Positions 1-9,410 of a stretch of DNA of 64,000 nt are shown here, one piece after another. The translations under genes and the position numbers were made by a program. The DNA is from Halanaerobium salsuginis. GTDB taxonomy: Bacteria; Bacillota; Halanaerobiia; Halanaerobiales; Halanaerobiaceae. Each line of letters begins with the position of its first letter. Positions within the stretch are counted from its first letter, which is position 1. The notes beneath the pieces are model-generated. The model worked only from the letters and a program-made list of their open reading frames with translations, was not told the DNA's origin and searched no databases. The DNA lies in the NCBI RefSeq assembly GCF_900114545.1, contig NZ_FOTI01000006.1:20228-84227 (forward strand), in the 5' to 3' direction.

Positions 1-1940
1 AGGCTCTTGACCAACGAGTAAGAGAGTTTATAGTTAATTCTGAAAGAGGAATAATTTATGACAATACCGGCAGAAAACTTGCAGTTAGTTTACCAGCTAA
101 GACTGTAGTTGCACTGCCGGATAATATTATTGACCCTAAAAAAACAGCAGCTGAATTAGCTGACCTGCTTGAACTTGACTATCAAACTATTTATCGCCGT
201 CTGACTTCTGATGCATCAGCAATTTTTCTGCAGCGTAAAATAAATGATAAATTATATCAGCAAATAGCTGATCTCAATTTAAAAGGAATTACTTTTACTG
301 AAGAAAATAAACGTTACTATCCAGAAGGAGAATTAGCATCTCATATTATTGGCTTTACTGGAATAGATAACAATGGATTAAATGGACTTGAGCTTTCTTA
401 TAATAATTATTTGCAAGGTAAATCAGGTAAAATTGTTGTAGAAAGAGATGCTTCCGGTAAGACTATTCCTGATGGTATTCGGGAAGCTGTTCCTGGTCGT
501 GATGGTTATAATGTCTATTTAACAATTGATGAAGTAATTCAATTTATGGCAGAAAAAGAATTAGAAAAAGCGGCAGATGAGTTTGATATTTCAGGTGGAT
601 CAGTAATTGTAATGGATTCAGAGAATGGAGATATTCTTGCACTTGCCAATACACCTACTTATGATCCTAACAAATTTTCCGATTTTACAGAAAAAAGTTG
701 GCGAAATAGAGCTATTAGTGATCTTTTCGAACCAGGTTCTACTTTTAAAATTATCACAACAGCTTCTGCCCTGGAAGAAGGTGCAGTTACCGAAAATGAT
801 GTCTTTACAGATCCTGGTTATATTATAGTGGGAGATCAAAAAATTAACTGCTGGAAGCTCTGGGGACATGGTGTAGAAACATTTGCAGAGGTTGTAAAAA
901 ACTCCTGTAACCCTGGTTTTGTTGAAGTAGGATTAAAAATGGGCAAAGCAAGTTTCTATTCTTATATTAAAGCATTTGGTTTTGGTGAGAAAACTGGAAT
1001 TAGACTGCCGGCTGAAGCGGCAGGAATAATTCCAGCTTATAATAAAGTTTCTGATGTAGAATTGGCAACCTTTTCTTTTGGTCATGGCTTATCGGTTACT
1101 CCAATTCAGCTGGTAACAGCTGTTTCAGCAGTAGCCAATGGTGGTAAACTAATGCGACCTCGTCTAGTTAAAGAAGTAGAAACTGGAGCAGGTAAGAAAA
1201 ATATAGTTAATAAATCGCAAGTTGTAAGGAGAGTTATTTCTGAGAAAACTGCTGCCAAGACTCAGCAATTATTAAAACAGGTAGTCGCCAGTGGTACAGG
1301 TACTAAAGCAGCTATTCCAGGTTATCAAATTGGTGGTAAAACAGGAACTGCTAAGCATTATAATGAAGATATTTATGATTCTTCTTTTATTGGTATTGTA
1401 CCAGCTGATCAGCGCAAACTAGTAGTTTTAATTGTTCTTTATGATGTTGCTGGTCATACTTATTATGGTAGCCAAACTGCGGCACCATTATTTAAAGATT
1501 TAACAAAAAATATTTTAGGTTATTTAAATGTAAAACCAGATTATAAACATGAATTTACTTATCAAAGTAATCTAAGTTCTCAAATAATACCTGATTTAAA
1601 AGGGCTAAGCTTCCTGGATGCAGAGTCAAAGTTGAGAGCTGCAAATTTTAATGTTAAAATTATTGGTAATGGTAAAATAGTGACTGATCAATTACCAGTT
1701 TCTGGAACTGAAGCTGTTTATGATTCAACTGTCTGGTTATTTGATCAAGCTCATTCAGTCCAGAATATCTTAATTGCAGTACCAGACTTTAGAAATAAAT
1801 CTGCTTCAACGGCTAGAAATTTGGCAGCCCGGAAGGGATTACAGGTTAAAACTACTGGACAGGGAAAAGTTGTTGGGCAGTCTGTTTATCCTGGAAAAAG
1901 GGTTCCAGCTCAAACTATAATCAGATTAAAATTACGCTAA
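1..1940 (+). CDS. PASTA-domain penicillin-binding protein (FtsI/SpoVD type), 5' partial
   Basis: Class B transpeptidase that crosslinks septal peptidoglycan outside the cytoplasmic membrane. The reading frame is already open at base 3, so the N-terminal membrane anchor lies outside the window; an apparent TTG start at 411 is internal. The part before 411 reads as the PBP dimerisation domain, including a YPEG-type segment near 320. Active-site motifs are all present: STFK (serine nucleophile, near 740), SCN (near 903) and KTGT (near 1337). Two C-terminal PASTA-like repeats follow from about 1585 and 1780. Position directly before murE is where FtsI or SpoVD sits in Firmicutes dcw clusters. Two PASTA repeats do not settle whether this is the vegetative FtsI or a SpoVD paralogue. 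Confidence 0.93.
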   Translation, partial: ALDQRVREFIVNSERGIIYDNTGRKLAVSLPAKTVVALPDNIIDPKKTAAELADLLELDYQTIYRRLTSDASAIFLQRKINDKLYQQIADLNLKGITFTEENKRYYPEGELASHIIGFTGIDNNGLNGLELSYNNYLQGKSGKIVVERDASGKTIPDGIREAVPGRDGYNVYLTIDEVIQFMAEKELEKAADEFDISGGSVIVMDSENGDILALANTPTYDPNKFSDFTEKSWRNRAISDLFEPGSTFKIITTASALEEGAVTENDVFTDPGYIIVGDQKINCWKLWGHGVETFAEVVKNSCNPGFVEVGLKMGKASFYSYIKAFGFGEKTGIRLPAEAAGIIPAYNKVSDVELATFSFGHGLSVTPIQLVTAVSAVANGGKLMRPRLVKEVETGAGKKNIVNKSQVVRRVISEKTAAKTQQLLKQVVASGTGTKAAIPGYQIGGKTGTAKHYNEDIYDSSFIGIVPADQRKLVVLIVLYDVAGHTYYGSQTAAPLFKDLTKNILGYLNVKPDYKHEFTYQSNLSSQIIPDLKGLSFLDAESKLRAANFNVKIIGNGKIVTDQLPVSGTEAVYDSTVWLFDQAHSVQNILIAVPDFRNKSASTARNLAARKGLQVKTTGQGKVVGQSVYPGKRVPAQTIIRLKLR

Positions 1941-1986
1941 AATAGCAATTTTAATTGATAAGGTTTTATTATGGAGGCAATTACAA

Positions 1987-3450
1987 ATGAAATTGAAAGA
2001 TATTTTAACTGAAATTAATTTTAAACTTTTACAGGGAGACTTAGAGCAGGAAATTAAAGAACTTAGTTATGATTCAAGAACAGTACGTAAAGAGTCTTTA
2101 TTTATTGCAATAACTGGTTTTGAAACTGATGGTCATGCTTATATAGATCAAGCTGTAAAAGAGGGGGCATCAGCTGTTGTTGTAGAAAAATCACCGGCAA
2201 AGTTTGCACCTGGAATTACCTATCTTCAAGTTGAAAATTCTCGGCGTGATTTAGCTCTACTAGCCAAGAATTTTTATCACGATCCCCTTCAAAAAATAAA
2301 ATTGATTGGTGTTACTGGAACTAATGGCAAAACAACAACTTCTTTTCTAATTCATCATATTTTAGAGTCTGCAGGTAAAAAAGCTGCTTTATTTGGAACT
2401 ATTAAAAATTTGATTGGTAAAAAAGAGTTATCATCTTCTCGTACTACTCCTGAGTCATTAGATTTATATAAGTATTTTTATTCTTTGCAAAAACAAGAGA
2501 TAGAGTATGCAGTAATGGAAGTTTCTTCACATGCGCTTGCTTTATACCGAGTTTACGGGATGAAATTTTCTGCTGCCGTTTTCACTAATTTGACGTCTGA
2601 GCATCTTGATTATCATCGGACAATGCTTAACTATAAAAAAGCAAAAGCAAAATTATTTACTCAGCTTAAAAAAGATGGTTTTGCAGTATTTAATTTTGAT
2701 GATCAAGCTGCTGATTTTATGATTCAAAGTTCAGCAGCACAAAATAATTTAACTTATAGTTTAGTTAATGAAAATGCTGATTTAAGTACTGCTAATTATG
2801 AACTTCACAATCAGGATCTTCACTATCAGACTAAAGGTGTTTTTAAGGTAGATATTGCACTTAATACAGGGGGGGTATTTAATATTTATAATTCCCTTGC
2901 CGCTGCATTGACTGCTTATAAATTAGGTATTAATAAAGAATTAATTGTTCAGTCTTTTAAAAAATTCTCTGGAGTACCAGGACGATATGAGATCATTAAT
3001 GCTGGACAGGATTTTCAGTTGGTAGTTGATTATGCACATACACCAGATGGTATGGAGAATGTGCTTCAGTCAGCTTTAGCTAATAAAAAAAATAATTTAA
3101 TTGTTGTCTTTGGCTGTGGTGGAGATCGAGATCGCAGCAAGCGGTCTCTGATGGGTAATTTGGCTGAGCAATATGCTGACTATACAATTGTGACCAATGA
3201 TAATCCCAGAAGTGAAGATCCAGCTGATATTTTTACAGAAATTAAAACTGGTTTTTCAAAAGATTTTAAAGACTATGAGGTTATTGCAGATCGTAAACAA
3301 GCTATTGCCCGGGCTATCGATATTGCTCAGAAAGATGATAGTGTATTTTTGCTGGGGAGAGGACACGAGAAATATCAGATTATAAAAGATCAAAAAATAA
3401 AACTTGATGACCGTAAGGTTGCTCTAGAACTATTAAAGACAAAGGTGTAA
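1987..3450 (+). CDS. murE: UDP-N-acetylmuramoyl-tripeptide synthetase, probably meso-DAP adding
   Basis: Cytoplasmic Mur ligase that adds the third stem-peptide residue to UDP-MurNAc-L-Ala-D-Glu using ATP. At 487 residues it has the usual three-domain length. The P-loop GTNGKTTT lies at residues 111-118. A DNPR motif near residue 404 is the signature of meso-diaminopimelate specificity in MurE (family knowledge), so the wall is inferred to be DAP-type. The ATG start has a good GGAGG-like site at about 1971-1978. It follows the PBP by 46 bases and precedes murF by 3, so the genes are probably co-transcribed and coupled. Confidence 0.96.
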   Translation: MKLKDILTEINFKLLQGDLEQEIKELSYDSRTVRKESLFIAITGFETDGHAYIDQAVKEGASAVVVEKSPAKFAPGITYLQVENSRRDLALLAKNFYHDPLQKIKLIGVTGTNGKTTTSFLIHHILESAGKKAALFGTIKNLIGKKELSSSRTTPESLDLYKYFYSLQKQEIEYAVMEVSSHALALYRVYGMKFSAAVFTNLTSEHLDYHRTMLNYKKAKAKLFTQLKKDGFAVFNFDDQAADFMIQSSAAQNNLTYSLVNENADLSTANYELHNQDLHYQTKGVFKVDIALNTGGVFNIYNSLAAALTAYKLGINKELIVQSFKKFSGVPGRYEIINAGQDFQLVVDYAHTPDGMENVLQSALANKKNNLIVVFGCGGDRDRSKRSLMGNLAEQYADYTIVTNDNPRSEDPADIFTEIKTGFSKDFKDYEVIADRKQAIARAIDIAQKDDSVFLLGRGHEKYQIIKDQKIKLDDRKVALELLKTKV

Positions 3451-3453
3451 ATT

Positions 3454-4857
3454 ATGAAACCACTATCGATTAAAAAATTAACAGAATATAGTCAAGCAGA
3501 ACTGATTCAGGGTGACCCTGAGCAAAAAATAACTAGAATTGTTCATGATAGTCGAGAAGTAAAAGCAGGTGACTTATTTATTGCTTTAGTTGGTAAAAAT
3601 GATGATGGTCATAAATATTTAGGAGATGTTATTGCTCAAAAAGCAGGAGCTGTCATTGTTGATTCTCGATTAAAGCTTAGCTTTCCAGCTGGATTAGCAG
3701 TTTTAAAGGTAGATAATACCACTGCTGCTTTACAGAAAATTGCCCACAACTATCGGCAACAATTTGCTAACTTAAAAGTAGTTGCTATTACAGGTAGTGC
3801 TGGTAAAACAACTACCAAAGATTTAACTGCAGCAGTTTTAGCAGAAAAATTTGAAGTTTTAAAAACAGCAGGTAATTATAATAATCAAATTGGTCTGCCA
3901 CTTACTTTACTCCAACTGACGGGAAAAGAAGATTTTGCAGTTTTAGAGATGGGAATGAGTGGTTTAGGAGAAATAGCTCTTCTAGCTGAAATTGCCTGTC
4001 CTGAAATAGGTGTAATAACAAATGTTGGAGCAGCTCATTTAGAACAATTAGGCAGTCTTGCTAATATTGCTAAAGCTAAAGCAGAATTGCTTGCTGCTTT
4101 GCCAGTTACTGGGACAGGTGTTTTAAATTATGATAATAAATATTGTCGTCAGCTGGGAGATGATTTTAAGCATGAAATTGTCTCTTTTGGTTTTGAGACT
4201 GATTTAGGACTAGACATAGAAGCACTGGATTATAAACCTAATCAAGCTGGGACTGGAATTGAATTTAGTGTTAAATATCAAAACAAAATAGCTAAATTAA
4301 CTTTAAATAAGCCGGGTAGGCATAATGTTTATAATGCTCTGGCAGCAGTTGCAGTTGGTCTGAAAGCTGGACTAAATCTAAGTCAGATTAGACAGGGTTT
4401 AAAAAAAGCTTCATTTTCTGAACTACGTTTAGAAATTTTAGAAACTTCTGGTCAGGTTAAGCTGATTAATGATAGCTATAATGCTAACCCACTTTCTATG
4501 CAGGCTGCAATTAATGTTTTAAGTCAGTCATCAGCGGAGAGAAGAATAGCAGTGCTTGGATCAATGCTTGAATTAGGAGAACAGAGTTCAGCTGCTCATT
4601 TTAAATTAGGCCAATATTTAGCTAAACAGCCACTTGCTTTTTTAGTTACTTTAGGTAAGAAAGCGGCTGTGATTGGAGATGGCGCAGTTAAAGCTGGCTT
4701 TTCAGCAGAAAAAGTTTTAAACTTCTCTGTTCAGAAAGAACTGATAATTTATTTGAAAAAATATCTCAAAACAGGTGATTTAGTTTTGATTAAAGGCTCC
4801 CGGGAAAATAAAATGGAAAAAATAGCTGAAGCTCTGTTAGAAGGGCAAAAATTATGA
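3454..4857 (+). CDS. murF: UDP-N-acetylmuramoyl-tripeptide--D-alanyl-D-alanine ligase
   Basis: Cytoplasmic Mur ligase that adds D-Ala-D-Ala to complete the UDP-MurNAc pentapeptide. Its 467 residues match the family. The P-loop GSAGKTTTK is at residues 114-122, and the N-terminal domain is the MurE/MurF type with a HDSR segment at residues 31-34. Motif NDSYNANP, typical of MurF, is encoded near 4470-4492. The end overlaps the mraY start by 4 bases (ATGA), which suggests translational coupling. The D-Ala-D-Ala ligase gene that makes its substrate is not in this window. Confidence 0.96.
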   Translation: MKPLSIKKLTEYSQAELIQGDPEQKITRIVHDSREVKAGDLFIALVGKNDDGHKYLGDVIAQKAGAVIVDSRLKLSFPAGLAVLKVDNTTAALQKIAHNYRQQFANLKVVAITGSAGKTTTKDLTAAVLAEKFEVLKTAGNYNNQIGLPLTLLQLTGKEDFAVLEMGMSGLGEIALLAEIACPEIGVITNVGAAHLEQLGSLANIAKAKAELLAALPVTGTGVLNYDNKYCRQLGDDFKHEIVSFGFETDLGLDIEALDYKPNQAGTGIEFSVKYQNKIAKLTLNKPGRHNVYNALAAVAVGLKAGLNLSQIRQGLKKASFSELRLEILETSGQVKLINDSYNANPLSMQAAINVLSQSSAERRIAVLGSMLELGEQSSAAHFKLGQYLAKQPLAFLVTLGKKAAVIGDGAVKAGFSAEKVLNFSVQKELIIYLKKYLKTGDLVLIKGSRENKMEKIAEALLEGQKL

Positions 4858-5801
4858 TATTTTTATTTGCTTATTTAGTACCTTTGCTCTTAATAATTTT
4901 TAGTGGTGAATTTTTTATTCAATTTTTAAAAAAGCTTAACTTTGGTCAGCAAGTGAGAGAGTATGGCCCGGACAGTCATCTTAAAAAGTCTGGTATTCCA
5001 ACAATGGGTGGTCTTTTATTAATTGGGATTTTTCTTTTGACTTCACTATTTTTGGTAGAACTATCATTTGAAGTTATAATTATTTTGTTGGTTACTTTTA
5101 TTTTAGCTCTAACTGGTTTTCTAGATGATTTTTTAAAAATAAAATTTAGCCGTTCATTAGGATTAAGAGCCTGGCAAAAATTAGCGTTACAATTTCTGGC
5201 AGCTCTGTTAACAGCTGTTGCATCTTTTAAATTAAATTCTGATCTAATTCTACTGCCTTTTTGGGGAACTATTTCTATAAATATAGGCCTAAAATTTTTG
5301 TTAGCTATTCTGGTTGTTTTAGGAGCTTCAAATGCAGTTAACCTAACTGATGGACTTGATGGTTTAGCTGCTGGTGTTACTGCAACAGTTTGTCTGGCTC
5401 TGGCAGTGATTTTTTATTTAATTAATCTTGAGGATTTTTCTCTGCTGATGCTGATTATGGCTGGTTCTTGTACTGCTTTTTTATGGTATAATGCTAACCC
5501 AGCTGCTGTTTTTATGGGAGATGTTGGTTCATTAGCTTTAGGTGGTTTTCTCGCTACAGCAGCAGTTCTGTCTAATACAGAATTTTATCTACTGCTCATC
5601 GGGGGGATTTATGTTATAGAAACTATCTCGGTTATTATTCAAGTAGCTTATTTTAAATATAGTGGTGGTAAAAGGGTTTTTAAGATGACTCCTCTTCATC
5701 ATCATTTTGAATTGAGTGGTCTAGCAGAGAATAAAATTGTTAATCGTTTTGTAATTATAACTATTATTTTAGCTCTGTTGGCAATTAGTTCATTTTTATA
5801 A
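4854..5801 (+). CDS. mraY: phospho-N-acetylmuramoyl-pentapeptide transferase
   Basis: Integral membrane enzyme that moves phospho-MurNAc-pentapeptide onto undecaprenyl phosphate, giving lipid I. The 315-residue protein is almost wholly hydrophobic, with about ten predicted membrane spans. Signature loops are present: LDDFLK (catalytic aspartates), NLTDGLDGLA, FMGDVGSLALGG and the histidine-rich PLHHHFE near the C-terminus. The start ATG overlaps the murF stop. It lies in the standard murF-mraY-murD order. Confidence 0.97.
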   Translation: MIFLFAYLVPLLLIIFSGEFFIQFLKKLNFGQQVREYGPDSHLKKSGIPTMGGLLLIGIFLLTSLFLVELSFEVIIILLVTFILALTGFLDDFLKIKFSRSLGLRAWQKLALQFLAALLTAVASFKLNSDLILLPFWGTISINIGLKFLLAILVVLGASNAVNLTDGLDGLAAGVTATVCLALAVIFYLINLEDFSLLMLIMAGSCTAFLWYNANPAAVFMGDVGSLALGGFLATAAVLSNTEFYLLLIGGIYVIETISVIIQVAYFKYSGGKRVFKMTPLHHHFELSGLAENKIVNRFVIITIILALLAISSFL

Positions 5802-5837
5802 AAAATCATTAACAAAGTTAAAAGGAGATAGATTGTT

Positions 5838-7190
5838 TTGTATTTAAAAAATAAGACAGTTAGTGTTTTTGGATTTAGCCCTAGAACTGGATTGGCTTTA
5901 GTAAACTACTTAAATAAGTTTGAGGTTGATTTGATCATTGCTGATGCAAAGACTCAGCATGAATTAGAAAGCTTATTGGCTCAAATAGATTTAAATCAGG
6001 TTAAACTGGCTTTAAATGCGGAATATGACTTAGTTTTAACAAGTGATTTAATAATTTTGAGTCCTGGAGTTCCTTATGATCTTTCTATTTTAAAATCTGC
6101 TCGCAGTCAAGGTATTGAAACTATTAGTGAAATAGAGTTTGCTTATCGCCAAAATAATAAAGCTAGTTTAATTGCTATAACAGGAACAAATGGTAAAACA
6201 ACAACTACTGAATTAGTTTATAAAATGCTGCATAATTTACCGAATAGAAAGGTTAAATTGGCAGGGAATATTGGAATTCCTTATATTTCAATAATAGAGG
6301 ATTTAACTGAAAATGATATTGTGGTTTTAGAGTTAAGTTCTTTCCAATTAGAAGCAGTTAAATATTTCAGACCAGAGCTAGCACTTTATTTAAATTATAG
6401 TCCTGATCATCTTGATCGTCATCATACTGAAACTAATTATAAACAGGCTAAGTTGAAAATATTTGCTAATCAACAGGAAGATGATATCGCAATTATAGAC
6501 TTTGATGATAGCTATCTCGCTAGTTTGGATAAAGAAATAACCGCTCGTCGGCTTACTATTTCTAATAATGCTGTTCAAAATGCTGATCTTATTTTGCAAG
6601 ATCAACAAGCTTTGTATCCTGATAATCAAGTTTTACTTGACTATACCCAGATTAAATTACCTGGTTTACATAATCAAAAAAATCTGGCCTTCGCAGCTTT
6701 AGCTGCCTATTTGATGGGACAGAGCAGAATAGTTATTCAACAGGTAGCTGCTAATTATAAGCTGCAGGCTCATCGAATGGAGCAGATAGCCAATCCAAAA
6801 GATTATTTAATTATTGATGATTCTAAGGCAACCAATCCAGCTGCAGCAATTAAGGCTTTAACCAGTTTACCTGATCAATTAGTTTTAATTGCAGGTGGGC
6901 AGGATCGTCAGGCTGATTTCACTCAGTTTGTTGAGGTAGTTTGTCAAAAAGCAAAGGCTGTTTTCCTAATTGGAGAAACTGCTGCTAAACTGGCTAAACT
7001 TTTAAAAGACAGACAGGTAGAGTGTAGTATTTATACAGAAATGGAAGCAGCAGTTAAAGCTGCTCTCAAACAAGTTGATTCAGCTAGTCCTTTGTTATTA
7101 TCACCGGCCTGTCCTAGTTGGGATAGTTATCCGAGTTATAAAGCAAGAGGACTTGATTTTAAAAATAATGTTTTAAAATATCTTAGTTAA
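5838..7190 (+). CDS. murD: UDP-N-acetylmuramoyl-L-alanine--D-glutamate ligase
   Basis: Cytoplasmic Mur ligase that adds D-glutamate to UDP-MurNAc-L-Ala. The P-loop GTNGKTT is at residues 116-122, followed by the ELSSFQLE segment typical of MurD. The C-terminus carries LLSPACPSWDSY, a close match to the family's conserved SPACAS-D motif. I place the start at TTG 5838, 10 bases after the GGAG of AAAGGAGAT (about 5820-5829); no ATG gives a better N-terminus. Length (450 residues) is normal. Confidence 0.95.
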   Translation: MYLKNKTVSVFGFSPRTGLALVNYLNKFEVDLIIADAKTQHELESLLAQIDLNQVKLALNAEYDLVLTSDLIILSPGVPYDLSILKSARSQGIETISEIEFAYRQNNKASLIAITGTNGKTTTTELVYKMLHNLPNRKVKLAGNIGIPYISIIEDLTENDIVVLELSSFQLEAVKYFRPELALYLNYSPDHLDRHHTETNYKQAKLKIFANQQEDDIAIIDFDDSYLASLDKEITARRLTISNNAVQNADLILQDQQALYPDNQVLLDYTQIKLPGLHNQKNLAFAALAAYLMGQSRIVIQQVAANYKLQAHRMEQIANPKDYLIIDDSKATNPAAAIKALTSLPDQLVLIAGGQDRQADFTQFVEVVCQKAKAVFLIGETAAKLAKLLKDRQVECSIYTEMEAAVKAALKQVDSASPLLLSPACPSWDSYPSYKARGLDFKNNVLKYLS

Positions 7191-7200
7191 GGGAGAAAGT

Positions 7201-8295
7201 ATGAAGAAAAAGCTGCCGGATTTAATTTTACTTTTTACAATTTTAGCTTTAATAGTCTGTGGTCTGATAATGATTTTATCAGCTAGTTCAGTTAAAGCTG
7301 ATAAGACATATGGAGATAGCTATTATTTTTTTAAAAAACAGCTTCAATATCTTATAGTTGCAATTGTAATTTCTGCTGTAATTTACAAACTCAAATATAA
7401 GAAATTGTTAGATTTAGCACCTTATTTACTTTTGCTTTCTTTTATAACTTTGCTTTTAGTTCTAATTCCTGGAGTTGGAAGAGTTGCAGGTGGGTCACGC
7501 CGCTGGCTGCCGCTGGGGCCAATTAACTTTCAGCCCTCTGAGTTGGCTAAATTGACAGTGATTATTTATTTAGCTGCTTACATTAATCGTAACCGGGATA
7601 AAATGAAAAGTTTTATTAATGGTATTCTGCCACCATTAGTAGTGGTTGGAGTGCTTTTCCTACTTATTTTAGCAGAGCCAGATCTGGGAACTGGAATTGC
7701 AATTGCAGCAGTTTCTGGAATAATGATTTTTGTAGGAGGAATTAATTTAGCTTTATTGAGCTTAATTAGCGTGTTTTCAGTTATAGTTTTTGTGATTTTT
7801 ATTTATATTGAACCATATCGTCGGGCCAGGGTTAAAACTTTTCTGAATCCCTGGAATGATCCTCTAGATACTGGTTATCATATCATTCAGTCTTTATTGG
7901 CACTTGGTTCAGGCGGATTACTTGGAGTTGGTATTGGTAATAGTCATCAAAAATTTCTTTATCTTCCTGAACCAGGAACAGACTTTATTTTTGCTGTTCT
8001 AGGAGAAGAATTTGGTCTTTTAGGAACTTTATTTGTAGTTAGTCTTTACTTTTTATTGGCCTGGCGAGGATTAAGGATTGCTAGCAAAGTAGATGATACA
8101 TTTGCTGCAATGCTGGCAGTAGGGATTACTTCAATGGTTATAATCCAGGCCATTATAAATATGGGAGTAGTTAGTTCATTATTACCAGTTACAGGGATTA
8201 CCTTGCCTTTAATTAGTTATGGTGGATCTTCTCTGGTAGTTAATATAATGGCACTTGCATTATTACTTAATATATCACGTTATGTAGAGGAGTAA
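7201..8295 (+). CDS. ftsW: FtsW-type lipid II polymerase (SEDS family)
   Basis: SEDS-family glycosyltransferase that polymerises lipid II during septum formation, working with a class B PBP such as the one at the left edge. The 364-residue protein has about ten membrane spans. Conserved SEDS elements include GGSRRWLPLGPINFQPSELAK, read from about residue 97, the AEPDLGTG loop and PEPGTDFIFAVLGEE. The dcw position between murD and murG supports FtsW; the closely related SpoVE cannot be excluded on sequence alone. RBS GGGAG stands just before the ATG. Confidence 0.92.
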   Translation: MKKKLPDLILLFTILALIVCGLIMILSASSVKADKTYGDSYYFFKKQLQYLIVAIVISAVIYKLKYKKLLDLAPYLLLLSFITLLLVLIPGVGRVAGGSRRWLPLGPINFQPSELAKLTVIIYLAAYINRNRDKMKSFINGILPPLVVVGVLFLLILAEPDLGTGIAIAAVSGIMIFVGGINLALLSLISVFSVIVFVIFIYIEPYRRARVKTFLNPWNDPLDTGYHIIQSLLALGSGGLLGVGIGNSHQKFLYLPEPGTDFIFAVLGEEFGLLGTLFVVSLYFLLAWRGLRIASKVDDTFAAMLAVGITSMVIIQAIINMGVVSSLLPVTGITLPLISYGGSSLVVNIMALALLLNISRYVEE

Positions 8296-8300
8296 TTGAG

Positions 8301-9410
8301 ATGAAAGCTTTAATTACTGGTGGAGGTACAGGAGGCCATATTTATCCTGCCCTGGCAATAGCAGGTGAACTGAAAAAAAGAGGCTGGGATATTCTTTATC
8401 TTGGTTCTCAGGATAGAATGGAAGCTGAAATTGTACCTGAAGCTGGTTATCAGTACCGTGGTTTAACTCTAAAAGCTCTGCCCCGTAAATTATCTTTAAA
8501 TCTAGTTAAATCACTTTTTTTGAATTTTTATGCCTTTTTAAAGGCGCTTAAGATAGTAGCTCAATCAAAAGCTGACATTGTAATTGGAACCGGCGGATTC
8601 GCAGCTGGTCCAGTTGTACTGGCTGGTGTTTTATTAAGAAAAAAAACAATAATTCATGAGCAAAATGCCTATCCTGGTTTAACAAATAAAATTTTAAGTA
8701 TTTTGGTTGATAAAATTTGTCTTAATTTTACTGGAGCAGCTAAATATTTAAAGGTTTCAGCTGATAAAATAGTAGCAACTGGTAATCCAGTCCGACCAGA
8801 AATTACTAAAATAAGTTATCAAAAATCATGTCAGATTTTAAATTTAAATCCAGATTATAAAACTATTTTAGTAACTGGTGGCAGTCTAGGAGCAGAAATA
8901 ATTAACCAGAACTTAACTAAGCTTTACCAATATGTTTTAGCTGAGGATAAATTACAAATTATTCATCTAACAGGCAAAAAAAATTATCAAAAAGTTTTAG
9001 AATTTTTAATTGAACAGGATATTGAGCTTGATAGCGAAAAAATCCATGTCATTGCTTATTTAAAAGAAATGGGCGCTGCTTTAACTGCTGCTGACTTGAT
9101 TATTTCTAGAGCTGGTGCAACTGCTTTAGCAGAAATAACTATTTCTGCTTTGCCAGCAATTTTGATTCCTTTTGCAGCAGCAGCTGAAAACCACCAGCTT
9201 TATAATGCAGCTGCTTTAGAAAAAGTGGGAGCTGCTTTAGTAATTGAAGAAGCAGATTTGACAGCAGAATTGTTGGCAGAACAGGCTAAAAAAATTTTAA
9301 ATAGTCCTGAAAAAGCTGCCTTAATGTCAGAGGCATCAGCTGCTTTAGCTCAGCGAGATTCACTGGCTAAAATTATTAAATTGATTGAAAAGGAAAGCGC
9401 AGGTGATTAA
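8301..9410 (+). CDS. murG: undecaprenyldiphospho-muramoylpentapeptide beta-N-acetylglucosaminyltransferase
   Basis: Peripheral membrane GT28 glycosyltransferase that adds GlcNAc to lipid I to form lipid II. The glycine-rich loop GGGTGGH is at residues 7-13, and the second lipid/phosphate loop GTGGFAAGP is near residue 97. The C-terminal UDP-GlcNAc site contains SRAGATALAE and an AAENHQLYNA segment. Length of 369 residues is normal. The stop codon abuts the murC ATG with no gap, indicating tight coupling. Confidence 0.96.
   Translation: MKALITGGGTGGHIYPALAIAGELKKRGWDILYLGSQDRMEAEIVPEAGYQYRGLTLKALPRKLSLNLVKSLFLNFYAFLKALKIVAQSKADIVIGTGGFAAGPVVLAGVLLRKKTIIHEQNAYPGLTNKILSILVDKICLNFTGAAKYLKVSADKIVATGNPVRPEITKISYQKSCQILNLNPDYKTILVTGGSLGAEIINQNLTKLYQYVLAEDKLQIIHLTGKKNYQKVLEFLIEQDIELDSEKIHVIAYLKEMGAALTAADLIISRAGATALAEITISALPAILIPFAAAAENHQLYNAAALEKVGAALVIEEADLTAELLAEQAKKILNSPEKAALMSEASAALAQRDSLAKIIKLIEKESAGD

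Noticed and set aside
618..869. Minus-strand reading frame inside the penicillin-binding protein gene.
   Set aside because: Opposite a well-supported gene and without any family features; the same applies to other short antisense frames.
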